Assembly (NCBI GenBank): GCA_036704045.1
Contig: DATNQM010000022.1
Location: 1-64,000 of the forward strand
Length of the DNA stretch: 64,000 nucleotides
Reading direction: 5' to 3'
DNA from: Ancylothrix sp036704045
Lineage (GTDB): Bacteria > Cyanobacteriota > Cyanobacteriia > Cyanobacteriales > Oscillatoriaceae
The notes under the pieces: generated by a model
What the model saw: the letters and a program-made list of their open reading frames with translations, nothing else
What the model was told of the DNA's origin: nothing
The model's database searches: none
Translations under genes and position numbers: made by a program
Part shown: positions 17,969 through 26,939 of the stretch, one piece after another
Position numbering within the stretch: the stretch's first letter is position 1
Layout of the letters: each line of letters opens with the position of its first letter

Positions 17969-18703
17969 CTACTGTTTTGCTTTTGGATCATAGGGCTGAC
18001 CATCACGGAACTCACCGCTAAATCTCCTACCGTTGGCCTGAACAAGAGTTCCTTTGCCATGAGGCCGGCCTTGACGTAGTTCGCCTTCGTAGCGGTCGCC
18101 GTTGCGATATCGACAGGAACCTTTGCCATAAAGGCTGTTATTAAAAAATTGGGCTTCACAACGAGTACCATCGACGCGGATCAATACTCCCCGACCAAAA
18201 ATAGAACCGGCAAAAAATTCACCTTCATAGCGGTCGCCATTGGCAAAGAAAAACCTTCCATTACCGGCTGGTTGACTGCTGATTTTCCCACTACCAACTT
18301 CTTCAACTAGATTAAATGGCCCTACATAGCGGTCGCCGTTGTCAAAAATTGCCGTACCACTCACAATATTTCCGTTACGGAAAACGCCATCAAAACGGGC
18401 ATTAGAGCCACCAAAAATGTAAATTCCTCTTCCGTTGGGTCTGCCATTGCTCCATTGACCTTCGTAACGGTCTTTTGAGCCAGCATAATTGTAAACACCT
18501 TGACCATTGGGTACTCCGTTAGCCAAACTGCCAACGTAGTTATCACCGTTACTGTAGTTACATTTAACAACACCGCCTGCAAAGTTTTGGCAAGAAGGAG
18601 GTTCGTATTTTTCTTGAGCAACAGATGGTAAGGCATTACTGCCTATTTCTAAGAAAACCCCCAGCCCAATCATCATCGCTATTTTAAAAATGTTGCTTTT
18701 CAT
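17969..18703 (-). CDS. Exported MORN-repeat protein
   Basis: A 244-residue protein with a Sec signal peptide (MKSNIFKIAMMIGLGVFLEI, cleavage probably after ALPSVAQ). About eight MORN motifs follow, for example GDNYVGSLANGVPNGQGVY, DRYEGQWSNGRPNGRGIY and GDRYEGELRQGRPHGKGTL. MORN repeats form extended beta-hairpin rods that bind lipids or proteins. A Lys/Gln tail ends the protein. In cyanobacteria exported MORN proteins are common but mostly uncharacterised. Confidence 0.9.
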   Translation of the reverse strand: MKSNIFKIAMMIGLGVFLEIGSNALPSVAQEKYEPPSCQNFAGGVVKCNYSNGDNYVGSLANGVPNGQGVYNYAGSKDRYEGQWSNGRPNGRGIYIFGGSNARFDGVFRNGNIVSGTAIFDNGDRYVGPFNLVEEVGSGKISSQPAGNGRFFFANGDRYEGEFFAGSIFGRGVLIRVDGTRCEAQFFNNSLYGKGSCRYRNGDRYEGELRQGRPHGKGTLVQANGRRFSGEFRDGQPYDPKAKQ

Positions 18704-19101
18704 TGCATAAATCCTCTGTTTCGTGAGTGTTTTTTTGCTAGGGTTTATTATCTAGTAAGCTACCTTTCGGCTTTTGGTTAGGTCGGGTTGAATAGCTTTT
18801 TTGAGTGGTTTACTGGTTGGTTGCAAAGCTATATCAAGCCATATCAAGCAATAGATGCTTGTTGCGAGTTCTTAGATTCTTATTTTAGGTTTAAAACCAC
18901 CATAAGTTGTTTCGTTTTGCTCTGAGTCTAAATAGTGGCACTGTAGTGATTAAATAGTATTTTCTTCATCAGTTCTGCCAAGGTCGGACAGATTTTTGAT
19001 ACATAAGCCTAGTTCCGGTTTCGCAAAAGAAGTTTAACGGTTAATTTGCCGAGTGTTCTTTTGGAAGCCGAAACTTACTATATTTTTCAATTAGCCAGGA
19101 A
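18704..19101. other. 398-bp intergenic region between MORN and lipoprotein genes
   Basis: No coding frame or hairpin stood out. It must hold the promoter of the MORN gene and the end of the lipoprotein transcript. Confidence 0.35.
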
Positions 19102-20343
19102 TTATGAAGTTGGCTGAGAAGATTTTTCTGCTGTGGCCGGTTTTTCTCCTACTGCTTTAGCTACTTCTACACCATTTTGTTCCAAGATAATTATCGGTTC
19201 GCTGCCAGAGCCGGTTATTACTCGTTTAACGAGGATTTCTCCATTGGATAAACGTTGCCCTACTTTAACGTAGCGGCTTGTGGCTTCATTAGGAGCTTTG
19301 ACAATAATTTGAGTTTCATTGCCAACTTGGACAACTCCTGTGACTTCAACAGCTTTAGCAAGGTCAGAGTTGGGCGGTGGAGGAGAGTTAGGAACTGCGC
19401 TGGGAGGAGTTGGGGGGGCCGGTGGAAGTGCAGGGCCAATACTAGGAGGAAGAGTAGGGAGGGAGGGAACTTGCTGGCCTTCAGCTTTAGGTAGACTGGG
19501 GGGTGCCGGGGGAGCGGGTTTGGCTGCTACCGGCCCACTGCCTCCGTTGCCTGAAGCAGTCGGGCCACCGGGTGTATTACCTCTACCATTGCCTGAAGCA
19601 GTCGGGCTACTTGCTCCAGAGCGACCGGGTGTATTAGCTCTAGCTACTTGCTTCGGCGGCAAATTAGGGCCAATAGCAGGGGGTAACTGAGGCAATCCGG
19701 GGACTTGAACTCCAGGAGACTGAGGAGCTTGAGCAGTTTGTCTGCCTGTTGCGGGTCTAACATTGGGGGGCAATTTGGGGCCAATGACAGGAGGTAACTG
19801 AGGCAATCCGGGGACTTGTGCTGCTTGGGTACCAGGAAGCAGCGGCCCAGTTGTTCCACCTCTTCCACCAGGAGAAGCGGATGTAGCTTTGGTATTTCTG
19901 CTTCCGGGAGGGAGAGATGGGCCAATTCCCACCGGCAAATCTGGTAAGGAGGCCACACTTTGTCCTGTTTGGGTGGGCAGTTTTGGCAATGATGAGCTAT
20001 TAGTTTTTCCCGTTGTTGCTTGCTGAATCGACACCGACACCGGCACCGGCACTGGCGGCACAAAGGGATTCGTCCGTCCCGTTTTGACCGCTTGTTCTCT
20101 GCGGTCTGGATTAGTTGAAGGTGCTAAACCTGGAGGCACTGGTGCAGTTGAAGTTACTGGAACAGCTGCTGGTTTTGGGGCTGCTGCTGGTGCTACAGCT
20201 ACGGGGGTTGCTGGGGCTGCTGGGGCTGCCGGTGTGGCCGCATTGGGAGAAGGTGCGGCTGGGGGTGCGCTGCCATCTCCACCGCAGCCAGCCAGCACTG
20301 TGAAGAAGATTCCTAATGACCCTTTGATTAATATTTGACGCAT
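19102..20343 (-). CDS. Proline-rich lipoprotein with PilP/GspC-like C-terminal domain
   Basis: A 413-residue protein. Lipoprotein signal GIFFTVLAGCGGDG places a lipidated Cys near residue 20. Residues 25-320 are Pro/Ala/Gly-rich and include repeats of the type VPGLPQLPPVIGPKLPP, at least five degenerate copies. The C-terminal 75 residues (AVEVTGVVQVGNETQIIVKA, RYVKVGQRLSNGEILVKRV) resemble the small beta domain of PilP or GspC, which connects inner- and outer-membrane parts of pilus or secretion machines. That assignment is by pattern only. No pil gene is adjacent. Confidence 0.75.
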   Translation of the reverse strand: MRQILIKGSLGIFFTVLAGCGGDGSAPPAAPSPNAATPAAPAAPATPVAVAPAAAPKPAAVPVTSTAPVPPGLAPSTNPDRREQAVKTGRTNPFVPPVPVPVSVSIQQATTGKTNSSSLPKLPTQTGQSVASLPDLPVGIGPSLPPGSRNTKATSASPGGRGGTTGPLLPGTQAAQVPGLPQLPPVIGPKLPPNVRPATGRQTAQAPQSPGVQVPGLPQLPPAIGPNLPPKQVARANTPGRSGASSPTASGNGRGNTPGGPTASGNGGSGPVAAKPAPPAPPSLPKAEGQQVPSLPTLPPSIGPALPPAPPTPPSAVPNSPPPPNSDLAKAVEVTGVVQVGNETQIIVKAPNEATSRYVKVGQRLSNGEILVKRVITGSGSEPIIILEQNGVEVAKAVGEKPATAEKSSQPTS

Positions 20344-20546
20344 ATCCTGTGCCCAACCGCTTAAATTCTAAAAAAGCCTATTTACCACAAAATGCTAACA
20401 CGAGCAATTATTCTCGCTACTATTATTGAATGCAATGGCTGGTTATTGCGTCAAGAGATTGAGATTCTTATAATGGTTGAACTGATTAGGAGGGGGGGGA
20501 TGCTATCATTGGTGGCGAAAGTGGTAAACAAGCGTGGTGACTTAGT

Positions 20547-22145
20547 ATGAGGCAAGCACCTGTGTCTCCAGTGGTGCTAGTCATTTTAGACGGGTGGGGC
20601 TACCGTGAAGAAACGGCTGGCAATGCAATTGCCCTGGCCCGCACACCGGTGATGGATAGCCTATGGGAAGCATATCCCAGAACCTTAATTCGTACTTCTG
20701 GAAAAGCTGTCGGTTTGCCAGAAGGTCAAATGGGTAACTCGGAAGTGGGCCACATGAATATTGGGGCCGGTCGAGTTGTCAAACAAGAATTAATGCGGAT
20801 CACTGATGCCGTTGAAGATGGCTCTTTGCTGAATAATCCGGCATTGGTAAAACTTTGTGAGCAAGTATCGCAATCTGGCGGTAAGCTACATCTGGTTGGT
20901 CTTTGTTCGGAAGGCGGTGTGCACTCGCATCTGGCCCATTTATTCGGTTTGCTGAAGTTGGCAAAAGCCCAAAATATAACTGAAGTTTGCATTCACGCAA
21001 TTACAGACGGACGAGATACTTCTCCCACAGAAGGGGTAAGAGCTCTTGCCCAAATTGAAGAAGCTACACAGCGCTTTGGCGTCGGGCGGATTGTGACTCT
21101 CTGTGGCCGTTACTACAGTATGGATCGCGATAACCGCTGGGATCGGGTCAAGTTGGCTTACGATGTGATGGTGGAAGATGGCCCTGGTCTTGGTGTATCT
21201 GCGGTTGAGGCTTTGCAGGCTTCTTATGCAGCGGGCAAAAATGATGAGTTTGTTATGCCGGTACGCATTGCTCCAGGTGCTGTTGAATCTAAGGATGGGT
21301 TGATTTTCTTTAATTTCCGTCCAGATCGAGCGCGACAGTTAAGTCAGGCTTTTGTTAGCGACAGTTTTAAGGGGTTTGCTCGACCCAAAATTGAGGATTT
21401 GTTTTTCTTGACTTTTACGCAGTATGACAGCGAGTTGCCGGTGTTGGTGGCTTTTGAGCCGCAAAACCTCAGCAATATTCTCGGTGAAGTAATTGCGAAT
21501 CATGGTTTGTTACAGTTCCGCACGGCTGAAACTGAGAAGTATGCTCATGTGACTTATTTCTTTAATGGCGGTTTGGAAGAACCTTTGAAGGGTGAAGATC
21601 GAGAGTTGGTTCCTTCTCCTATGGTGCCTACTTATGATTCTGCACCCCGGATGTCTGCGGCTGAGGTGACGGAAGTTGCTAAGTCAGCTATTGAAAAGCG
21701 TATTTATTCGCTGGTGGTGATTAATTACGCTAATCCTGATATGGTCGGCCATACGGGAAATTTACAGGCTACTGTTGAGGGTATTGAAACTGTTGATCAC
21801 CATCTCGGTAGTCTGTTGGAGGCTGTGAATAAGGCCGGTGGTACGGCGATTATTATTGCGGATCATGGCAATGCTGAATATATGTGTGATGAAGAGGGTA
21901 ATCCCTGGACTGCTCACACGACTAATCCTGTGCCTTTTATTTTGGTAGAAGGCGAAGGATTGAAAATTCCAGGCCATGGTGCGGATGTGGCCCTCAGAAA
22001 TGATGGCTGTTTGGCGGATGTGGCTCCAACTATTTTACAACTGTTGAAGTTGCCTCAACCTGCTGAAATGACTGGTGTTTCTATGATTCAACCGGCTTCT
22101 TTTGAGGCCAAACCTAACCGGACACCTGTTCGGATTCGTTTATAA
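20547..22145 (+). CDS. gpmI: 2,3-bisphosphoglycerate-independent phosphoglycerate mutase
   Basis: A 532-residue glycolytic enzyme interconverting 3- and 2-phosphoglycerate. The metal-binding Asp15 (ILDGWG) and catalytic Ser65 in MGNSEVGHMNIGAG are present. So are the substrate loop HAITDGRDTSP and the C-terminal metal ligands in NPDMVGHTG and IIADHGNAE. It is the alkaline-phosphatase-fold, manganese-dependent form and is full length. secG follows about 100 nt later on the same strand, an order often seen in cyanobacteria. Confidence 0.96.
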   Translation: MRQAPVSPVVLVILDGWGYREETAGNAIALARTPVMDSLWEAYPRTLIRTSGKAVGLPEGQMGNSEVGHMNIGAGRVVKQELMRITDAVEDGSLLNNPALVKLCEQVSQSGGKLHLVGLCSEGGVHSHLAHLFGLLKLAKAQNITEVCIHAITDGRDTSPTEGVRALAQIEEATQRFGVGRIVTLCGRYYSMDRDNRWDRVKLAYDVMVEDGPGLGVSAVEALQASYAAGKNDEFVMPVRIAPGAVESKDGLIFFNFRPDRARQLSQAFVSDSFKGFARPKIEDLFFLTFTQYDSELPVLVAFEPQNLSNILGEVIANHGLLQFRTAETEKYAHVTYFFNGGLEEPLKGEDRELVPSPMVPTYDSAPRMSAAEVTEVAKSAIEKRIYSLVVINYANPDMVGHTGNLQATVEGIETVDHHLGSLLEAVNKAGGTAIIIADHGNAEYMCDEEGNPWTAHTTNPVPFILVEGEGLKIPGHGADVALRNDGCLADVAPTILQLLKLPQPAEMTGVSMIQPASFEAKPNRTPVRIRL

Positions 22146-22249
22146 ATTGTAGGCACACAGTCTGAAGATTACTAATTAGAGAGGGGAAAAGAGTTTTTCT
22201 CCTCATTCCTAACTGTTTTGTTGTTTTGAAAGTGGATGCGATTAAAATT

Positions 22250-22483
22250 ATGACGGCTGTTACTATTCTCCAAGTTGTTTGGGCGTTGGCTGCTTTGGGT
22301 TTGATTGTGTTTGTTTTGCTTCACAGCCCTAAAGGTGATGGTATTGGCGGTATTGGTGGACAGGCACAACTTTTTTCGAGTGCCAAGAGTGCTGAAACTA
22401 GCCTGAATCGAATTACTTGGGCTTTGTGTGCGGTTTTTATGGGCTTGACTTTGATTTTAAGTGCCGGTTGGTTGGGGAAATAG
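22250..22483 (+). CDS. secG: Protein translocase subunit SecG
   Basis: A 77-residue membrane protein of the SecYEG channel. Two membrane spans (ILQVVWALAALGLIVFVLL and ITWALCAVFMGLTLILSA) flank a Gly-rich loop GDGIGGIGGQAQLFSSAKSA, the SecG signature. ATG 22250 gives the normal family length; a TTG at 22226 would add eight residues. Downstream of gpmI and just before the metalloprotease gene, whose start is 34 nt after the secG stop. Confidence 0.92.
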   Translation: MTAVTILQVVWALAALGLIVFVLLHSPKGDGIGGIGGQAQLFSSAKSAETSLNRITWALCAVFMGLTLILSAGWLGK

Positions 22484-22517
22484 GAAATTTTTCTGTAGTT
22501 TTTTCTTGAGCCAACAG

Positions 22518-23279
22518 ATGGGGCAGATAATTAGAAAACGAGCAAGCGGGTTAATTGTCTCGCTTTTTGTGGCGCTGTTGTTGGTGTTGATTCAATCAAT
22601 CGGCCCCAATGTTGGGGATAAGGATTTTTTGAAGCCAACACCGGCCGGGGCTTTTTTATTGCCGACAAAGTTACCAACGCTGAAAGTTCATCCTCTGCCA
22701 AGTGTTTTGGAAGTTTGGCAAGATGGGGAAAATAAAGGCGATTATTTTGAGCAAGTTCAGCCGGTGGAAGTAGGTTATTTAGTTTGGTCAGAGTTTCCAG
22801 TTAAGGTTTTTGTGGATTCTTCGGAAGGTTCAGCGGGCCGGTGGCAAACGGCTGTAAGATCGGCCGTCCAAGAGTGGGCCAAATATCTGCCTTTAAAAAT
22901 AGTGGAAGTTGCCGAACAAGCAGACATAACTATTTTGCGCCGACGCCCCCCCTTACGCAGAACAGCCGAAGGCAAACTAGAACGGGCTCGTGCTGCGGAA
23001 ACGCGCTATGAGTATTACACTCGTGTTTCGCTGAATTCACCTAGGGTTTTATGGCATCGCCAGAGAATTTTTATTAGTCCCTTGGCCGAGAAGGTGGTGG
23101 AGGCAGCAGCCCGCCACGAACTCGGTCATGCTTTGGGAATTTGGGGTCATAGCCCTCAAGAAACTGATGCGCTGTACTATTCCCAAGTCTCCAACCCACC
23201 GCCGGTTTCAGCTAGAGATATCAATACTCTCAAGCGAATTTATCAACAACCGACTAGCTTGGGGTGGGCGGTAGATTAA
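22518..23279 (+). CDS. Secreted or membrane-anchored zinc metalloprotease
   Basis: About 253 residues from ATG 22518, with an N-terminal hydrophobic span (LIVSLFVALLLVLIQSI) acting as signal or anchor. The zinc site is HELGHALGIWGHS, near residue 200: a metzincin-like HExxHxxG with the third His one residue further than in the strict HExxHxxGxxH pattern, as in several bacterial families. Upstream, FPVKVFVDSSEGSAGRWQTA and VQEWAKYLPLK resemble the N-terminal half of matrixin-type catalytic domains. Substrate unknown. A GTG at 22461 lies inside secG and is unlikely to be the start. Confidence 0.8.
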   Translation: MGQIIRKRASGLIVSLFVALLLVLIQSIGPNVGDKDFLKPTPAGAFLLPTKLPTLKVHPLPSVLEVWQDGENKGDYFEQVQPVEVGYLVWSEFPVKVFVDSSEGSAGRWQTAVRSAVQEWAKYLPLKIVEVAEQADITILRRRPPLRRTAEGKLERARAAETRYEYYTRVSLNSPRVLWHRQRIFISPLAEKVVEAAARHELGHALGIWGHSPQETDALYYSQVSNPPPVSARDINTLKRIYQQPTSLGWAVD

Positions 23280-24773
23280 AGTTCTAAAAAGTTTTGTAAA
23301 ATTTTGGTAAAGTCTCGTGGCTTCTTCTTTATCAAATTTTTAATTTTGACCTACCCAAAACTCTCAAAATAGAAGTATGTTATCGCTCATAGTTGCTAAA
23401 AATCCGTTTCTTTGCCGTGATTTATTCAAAAATTTTGCTGTAGACTTGCATTGAAATAAATCTCTGTAAATTATGCCAGATTTTTGCTTTACTACTTTTT
23501 GAAAGAAAAAATTATCTCTAAAAAAACTCTATAAACGAGGCTTTGTTGATTTTTTTTGAGGTACTTTGTTAGCTTCAAAGCTAAGATATCGCTTGATTGT
23601 AAGCTTGAAAACTCAAAATAAACAGATAACATTTCAAACAAAAAAAAATGTTGAAATTCTTTTAAAATAAAAAAAAAGAATAACTCTAAAACTGTTACTT
23701 TAACATTGAGTTAGTTTAGATAATTGCATATTGACTGCAAATTAAGAAACTAAGCTCGTAAAAAAATCTGAACACGAGAGTCTGCGTAAAAACCGAACCT
23801 GATAGTCAAGTAACAGGTATTTGCAGTGGCGATCCGGGCAAAGTAGATGAGGAAATATAAATTTCTTAGCGTCATGGGCTGTCATCTATCAAAAGGATTA
23901 ATTAGAATATCTGAGTGTAGTGATGTGATGTCTGGTTAATGAAATTTGTTGGAAAATAAAGCAACATCGAACAAAAAAAGAAACTGTGCCTTGATAAGAG
24001 ATGCGGTTAGAGGGGCTCCTGATAACTCACACCTTCTTCGATACCGAACGTACGAAGCGGTGAAATAAGGGCATCAACCCGCAAATAAATCTGCTACCTG
24101 TACTGTAGTTGCAAGACAATCACGATCATTTCACTCGGCGACGGTCTTGTATCTTCAAAACAAAAAAAGCGACTGCTTTAATTTGTCAGGCAAAACCAGA
24201 CAATAGCTGTTTAAGTCTCAAAGACTTAATGTATAGACAGCATGATCTCAAAATTTAGAAACAGAAGGATCTTTAAGGGTGCATCAATGATTTTCGCTTC
24301 CCTGAATCAAGAAAATGGCAATAGCAAAACCTTTCCTTTCCAACGAATAGGGTGGAAATCGCTAACGAAGGTCAACGCATATTGCCATCGTACGCTCGTA
24401 GTAGATTTGTATTACCAACTATCTTGTAGTTTTTCGTTATCCAAAGCTAAGATGAAAAGGTTAGTCTAGCTGAAGCCAATGCAACCAAGACTTCCCAAAG
24501 TTAAAATTCAGCCAAAAAAATAGCGTGCTATTTTTGTAAAAAAGGCTACAATCGGAGAGGTCTTCTCGATACCCAAGATTCAACCCATACAAAAGCTTCA
24601 TGGTCGCACTATTAGTGACGACGTAGCTAGCTGTCTTTAAATTAGCTAGCGGGTAATTTTTGAAGCTGGTTATTATTGATTAAAGAGCAGCTAAACGGCT
24701 AGTCTGTATAAGGCTCAACCGAGCAAGCTATCCAGTGATTGATTGTTTTTTAAAGGAGCATGAGGAACGCAGC
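23280..24773 (+). other. 1.5-kb leader upstream of sigA, no convincing gene
   Basis: This is the longest gene-free stretch. The first 600 bp are very AT-rich. From about 23,830 base composition rises and looks constrained: a hairpin CACCTTCTTCG/CGAAGCGGTG at 24030-24062, a palindrome AAAAATAGC-GT-GCTATTTTT at 24516-24535, and repeated AGCTAGC motifs at 24624-24651. A 75-codon open frame at 24242-24469 lacks a Shine-Dalgarno and protein-like composition. A long sigA 5' leader or an unrecognised small RNA gene are both possible. I found no rnpB, ssrA or SRP RNA signature. Confidence 0.4.
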
Positions 24774-25955
24774 ATGACGCAAGCTAATAACTTACTAAAC
24801 CCCCCCGTAGCCGAACAAACTGACTTGGATTTTATTGTTCAAAATGAATTCGAGGTAGATGATTCGTTAATAGCAGAAACTGAGGATGAATTTGTAGAGC
24901 TAGATGTAACGGATGCAGATGAATTTCTTGATGCTGCTGGTGAAGAAGAGGATGCAAAAGCTGGCAAAAGTCGGGGCAGCCGGCGCAAAGCTCAGGCTAA
25001 AAAGAAACATTATACAGAAGATTCTATTCGCCTTTACTTACAAGAAATAGGGCGGATTCGGCTACTACGGGCGGATGAGGAAATTGAGCTAGCGCGTAAA
25101 ATTGCTGATTTACTGCAACTAGAAAGAATTCGTGAGCAATTGTGTGAAAATCTCGAACGAATTCCAAAGGATGTGGAATGGGCAGAAGCAGTTAAAATGC
25201 CTATTAATGAATTTCGCCGCCGTCTACATATTGGCAGACGGGCAAAAGAAAAAATGGTGCAGTCTAACCTGCGTTTGGTAGTTTCTATTGCCAAAAAATA
25301 TATGAATCGTGGTCTGTCGTTCCAAGATTTAATTCAAGAGGGAAGCTTGGGTTTAATTCGGGCGGCAGAAAAATTTGACCATGAAAAAGGTTACAAATTT
25401 TCAACTTATGCTACTTGGTGGATTCGTCAGGCAATTACTCGTGCGATTGCTGATCAGTCTCGGACAATTCGCTTGCCGGTTCATCTTTATGAAACGATTT
25501 CTCGCATTAAAAAAACAACCAAACTTTTATCTCAAGAAATGGGTCGCAAACCCACTGAAGAAGAAATTGCAACTCGGATGGAAATGACCATCGAAAAATT
25601 GCGTTTTATTGCCAAATCTGCTCAATTACCAATTTCTTTGGAAACGCCAATTGGTAAAGAAGAAGATTCTCGGTTGGGTGATTTTATTGAGTCGGATGGC
25701 GAAACTCCTGAAGATCAAGTTGCTAAGAATCTGTTAAGGGAAGATTTAGAGAGTGTGCTTGATACACTAAGTGCCCGCGAAAGGGATGTATTACGTTTGC
25801 GTTATGGTTTGGATGATGGACGAATGAAGACCCTTGAAGAAATTGGTCAAATTTTCAATGTTACTCGTGAACGCATCCGTCAAATTGAGGCTAAAGCGTT
25901 GCGGAAGTTGCGCCATCCAAATCGCAATAGCATTTTAAAAGAGTACATCCGCTAA
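24774..25955 (+). CDS. sigA: Principal (group 1) RNA polymerase sigma factor SigA
   Basis: A 393-residue primary sigma-70 factor. Region 1.2 (DSIRLYLQEIGRIRLLRADE), region 2 (NLRLVVSIAKKYMNRGLSFQ and YATWWIRQAITRAIADQSRT), region 3 and region 4.2 (LEEIGQIFNVTRERIRQIEA) are all present. The acidic N-terminus is followed by a basic linker SRGSRRKAQAKKK. The start ATG 24774 is set by GAGG at 24762-24765, eight nt upstream; a GTG at 24735 is less likely. It recognises housekeeping -35/-10 promoters. A strong terminator follows and an unusually long leader precedes it. Confidence 0.95.
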   Translation: MTQANNLLNPPVAEQTDLDFIVQNEFEVDDSLIAETEDEFVELDVTDADEFLDAAGEEEDAKAGKSRGSRRKAQAKKKHYTEDSIRLYLQEIGRIRLLRADEEIELARKIADLLQLERIREQLCENLERIPKDVEWAEAVKMPINEFRRRLHIGRRAKEKMVQSNLRLVVSIAKKYMNRGLSFQDLIQEGSLGLIRAAEKFDHEKGYKFSTYATWWIRQAITRAIADQSRTIRLPVHLYETISRIKKTTKLLSQEMGRKPTEEEIATRMEMTIEKLRFIAKSAQLPISLETPIGKEEDSRLGDFIESDGETPEDQVAKNLLREDLESVLDTLSARERDVLRLRYGLDDGRMKTLEEIGQIFNVTRERIRQIEAKALRKLRHPNRNSILKEYIR

Positions 25956-25976
25956 TACTTAGGAAACTGTTTTGTT

Positions 25977-26010
25977 AACCCGGTTTTTTTTTCAAAGAAC
26001 CGGGTTTTTT
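25977..26010 (+). terminator. Intrinsic terminator of sigA
   Basis: Stem AACCCGGTT/AACCGGGTT with a 12-nt loop, followed by a run of T, 22 nt after the sigA stop. Confidence 0.9.
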
Positions 26011-26030
26011 ATAAAATTTGCTTAGCTGAG

Positions 26031-26188
26031 TTTATTTAAATTAGACTTTTCAATAAAAAGTAATGTAGGTTGGGTTAAGGAACGAAACCCAACACAATAG
26101 AGGCTTTGATGGGTTGCGCTTACGCTTAACCCATCCTACAAATAATTAACTGCTTCTACTTATTTAAATTTGAATTTTCAATAAAAAG
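26031..26188. mobile_element. MITE-like hairpin repeat flanked by 30-bp direct repeats
   Basis: A central element at about 26061-26158 begins GTAGGTTGGGTTAAGG and ends TTAACCCATCCTAC, so its ends pair. A related copy sits at 37682-37780. The element is bracketed by near-identical 30-bp direct repeats at 26031-26060 and 26159-26188 (about 27 of 30 positions alike, ending TTTTCAATAAAAAG). No transposase is encoded. Confidence 0.7.
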
Positions 26189-26259
26189 CTGGGAATTTGT
26201 GTATAAATTCCCAGTATTGAGGTTGCCAATGGTTATTAATTGAAGCTAATTTTTGGTAG

Positions 26260-26418
26260 TTAAATTAGGCCAAAAACGTGAAGGATTCCTTGCCCAGTAA
26301 CCATTTCGGTGATTAGGGCGGCAACAAAACCTAGCATGGCTAGACGGCCGTTGAGGTTTTCTGCACTGGAAGTGAAGCCAAATTTCAATTCGTTAGGATT
26401 ATCTTTTGGGGTTTGCAT
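26260..26418 (-). CDS. hli: High light-inducible protein (HLIP/SCP)
   Basis: A 52-residue one-helix protein of the chlorophyll a/b-binding family. The signature AENLNGRLAMLGFVAALITE carries the chlorophyll-binding Glu and Asn/Arg, followed by VTGQGILHVFGLI. HLIPs bind chlorophyll and carotenoid, protect photosystem II assembly and quench excess energy in the thylakoid. It lies in tandem with a second hli gene, 68 nt apart, on the same strand. Confidence 0.93.
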   Translation of the reverse strand: MQTPKDNPNELKFGFTSSAENLNGRLAMLGFVAALITEMVTGQGILHVFGLI

Positions 26419-26486
26419 TTAGTTAATTTCCTTTGAGAGTGAGGAGTTGTTAGAGTGAATTCATGCGGATAAAAAACGGTTTAAAG

Positions 26487-26639
26487 TTACATCAAGCCCC
26501 AGAAGTGAAGGACTCCTTGACCGCTGACAAGTTCGATAATCAGGGCGGTGGCAAACCCGATCATGGCTAAACGACCATTCCAGTTTTCAGCGCCGGCTGT
26601 GAAGCCAAATTGCCAAGCGTTGCGTTCTTTGTTTTCCAT
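26487..26639 (-). CDS. hli: High light-inducible protein (HLIP/SCP), second copy
   Basis: A 50-residue HLIP: AGAENWNGRLAMIGFATALI, then IELVSGQGVLHFWGLM. The ExxNxR chlorophyll-binding motif and the single membrane helix are intact. Compared with its neighbour the N-terminus differs (MENKERNAWQFGFTAG) but the helix is nearly the same, consistent with a local duplication. Being upstream in the direction of transcription, it is likely the first gene of a two-gene hli unit. Confidence 0.93.
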   Translation of the reverse strand: MENKERNAWQFGFTAGAENWNGRLAMIGFATALIIELVSGQGVLHFWGLM

Positions 26640-26939
26640 CGTTTTTACCACTTTTTACAAAGTTATGTAAATCTATGTAAATTAATGTAACAAGTTTTTT
26701 GTGGGGATGCAACGGTAGGGTTATGTCTTGGGTAGTAGGGAAAACCGTACTCTTCCTGCCCTGGGATGGATAAGGGGGCCATCAAAGGAGTATTGCCCCT
26801 AAAAGTACGATTTAAAAAGGGCTTTTTTCTGAAGTTTCTGGATTTGAGGTTGAACAATTTATTTTTTTAAGCGCAGAGGTCGGTAGATAAGTTATTTTTT
26901 AAAGTGTGAGTTGGGAAACAGCAGAAAGATAATACAAAG
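26640..26939. other. 300-bp region upstream of the hli pair
   Basis: A 64-codon minus-strand frame (26663-26857) has no recognisable features and is probably noise. The region should hold the hli promoter and the 3' end of the ABC ATPase transcript. Confidence 0.35.

Noticed and set aside
24030..24110. Possible Yfr1 small RNA, because of ACTCACAC
   Set aside because: The conserved Yfr1 motif ACTCCTCACAC is not present and the hairpin arrangement differs.
24242..24469. 75-codon frame in the sigA leader
   Set aside because: No Shine-Dalgarno, no domain, composition like random DNA.
26663..26857. 64-codon minus-strand frame upstream of the hli genes
   Set aside because: No ribosome site, low complexity and no family; probably hli leader.
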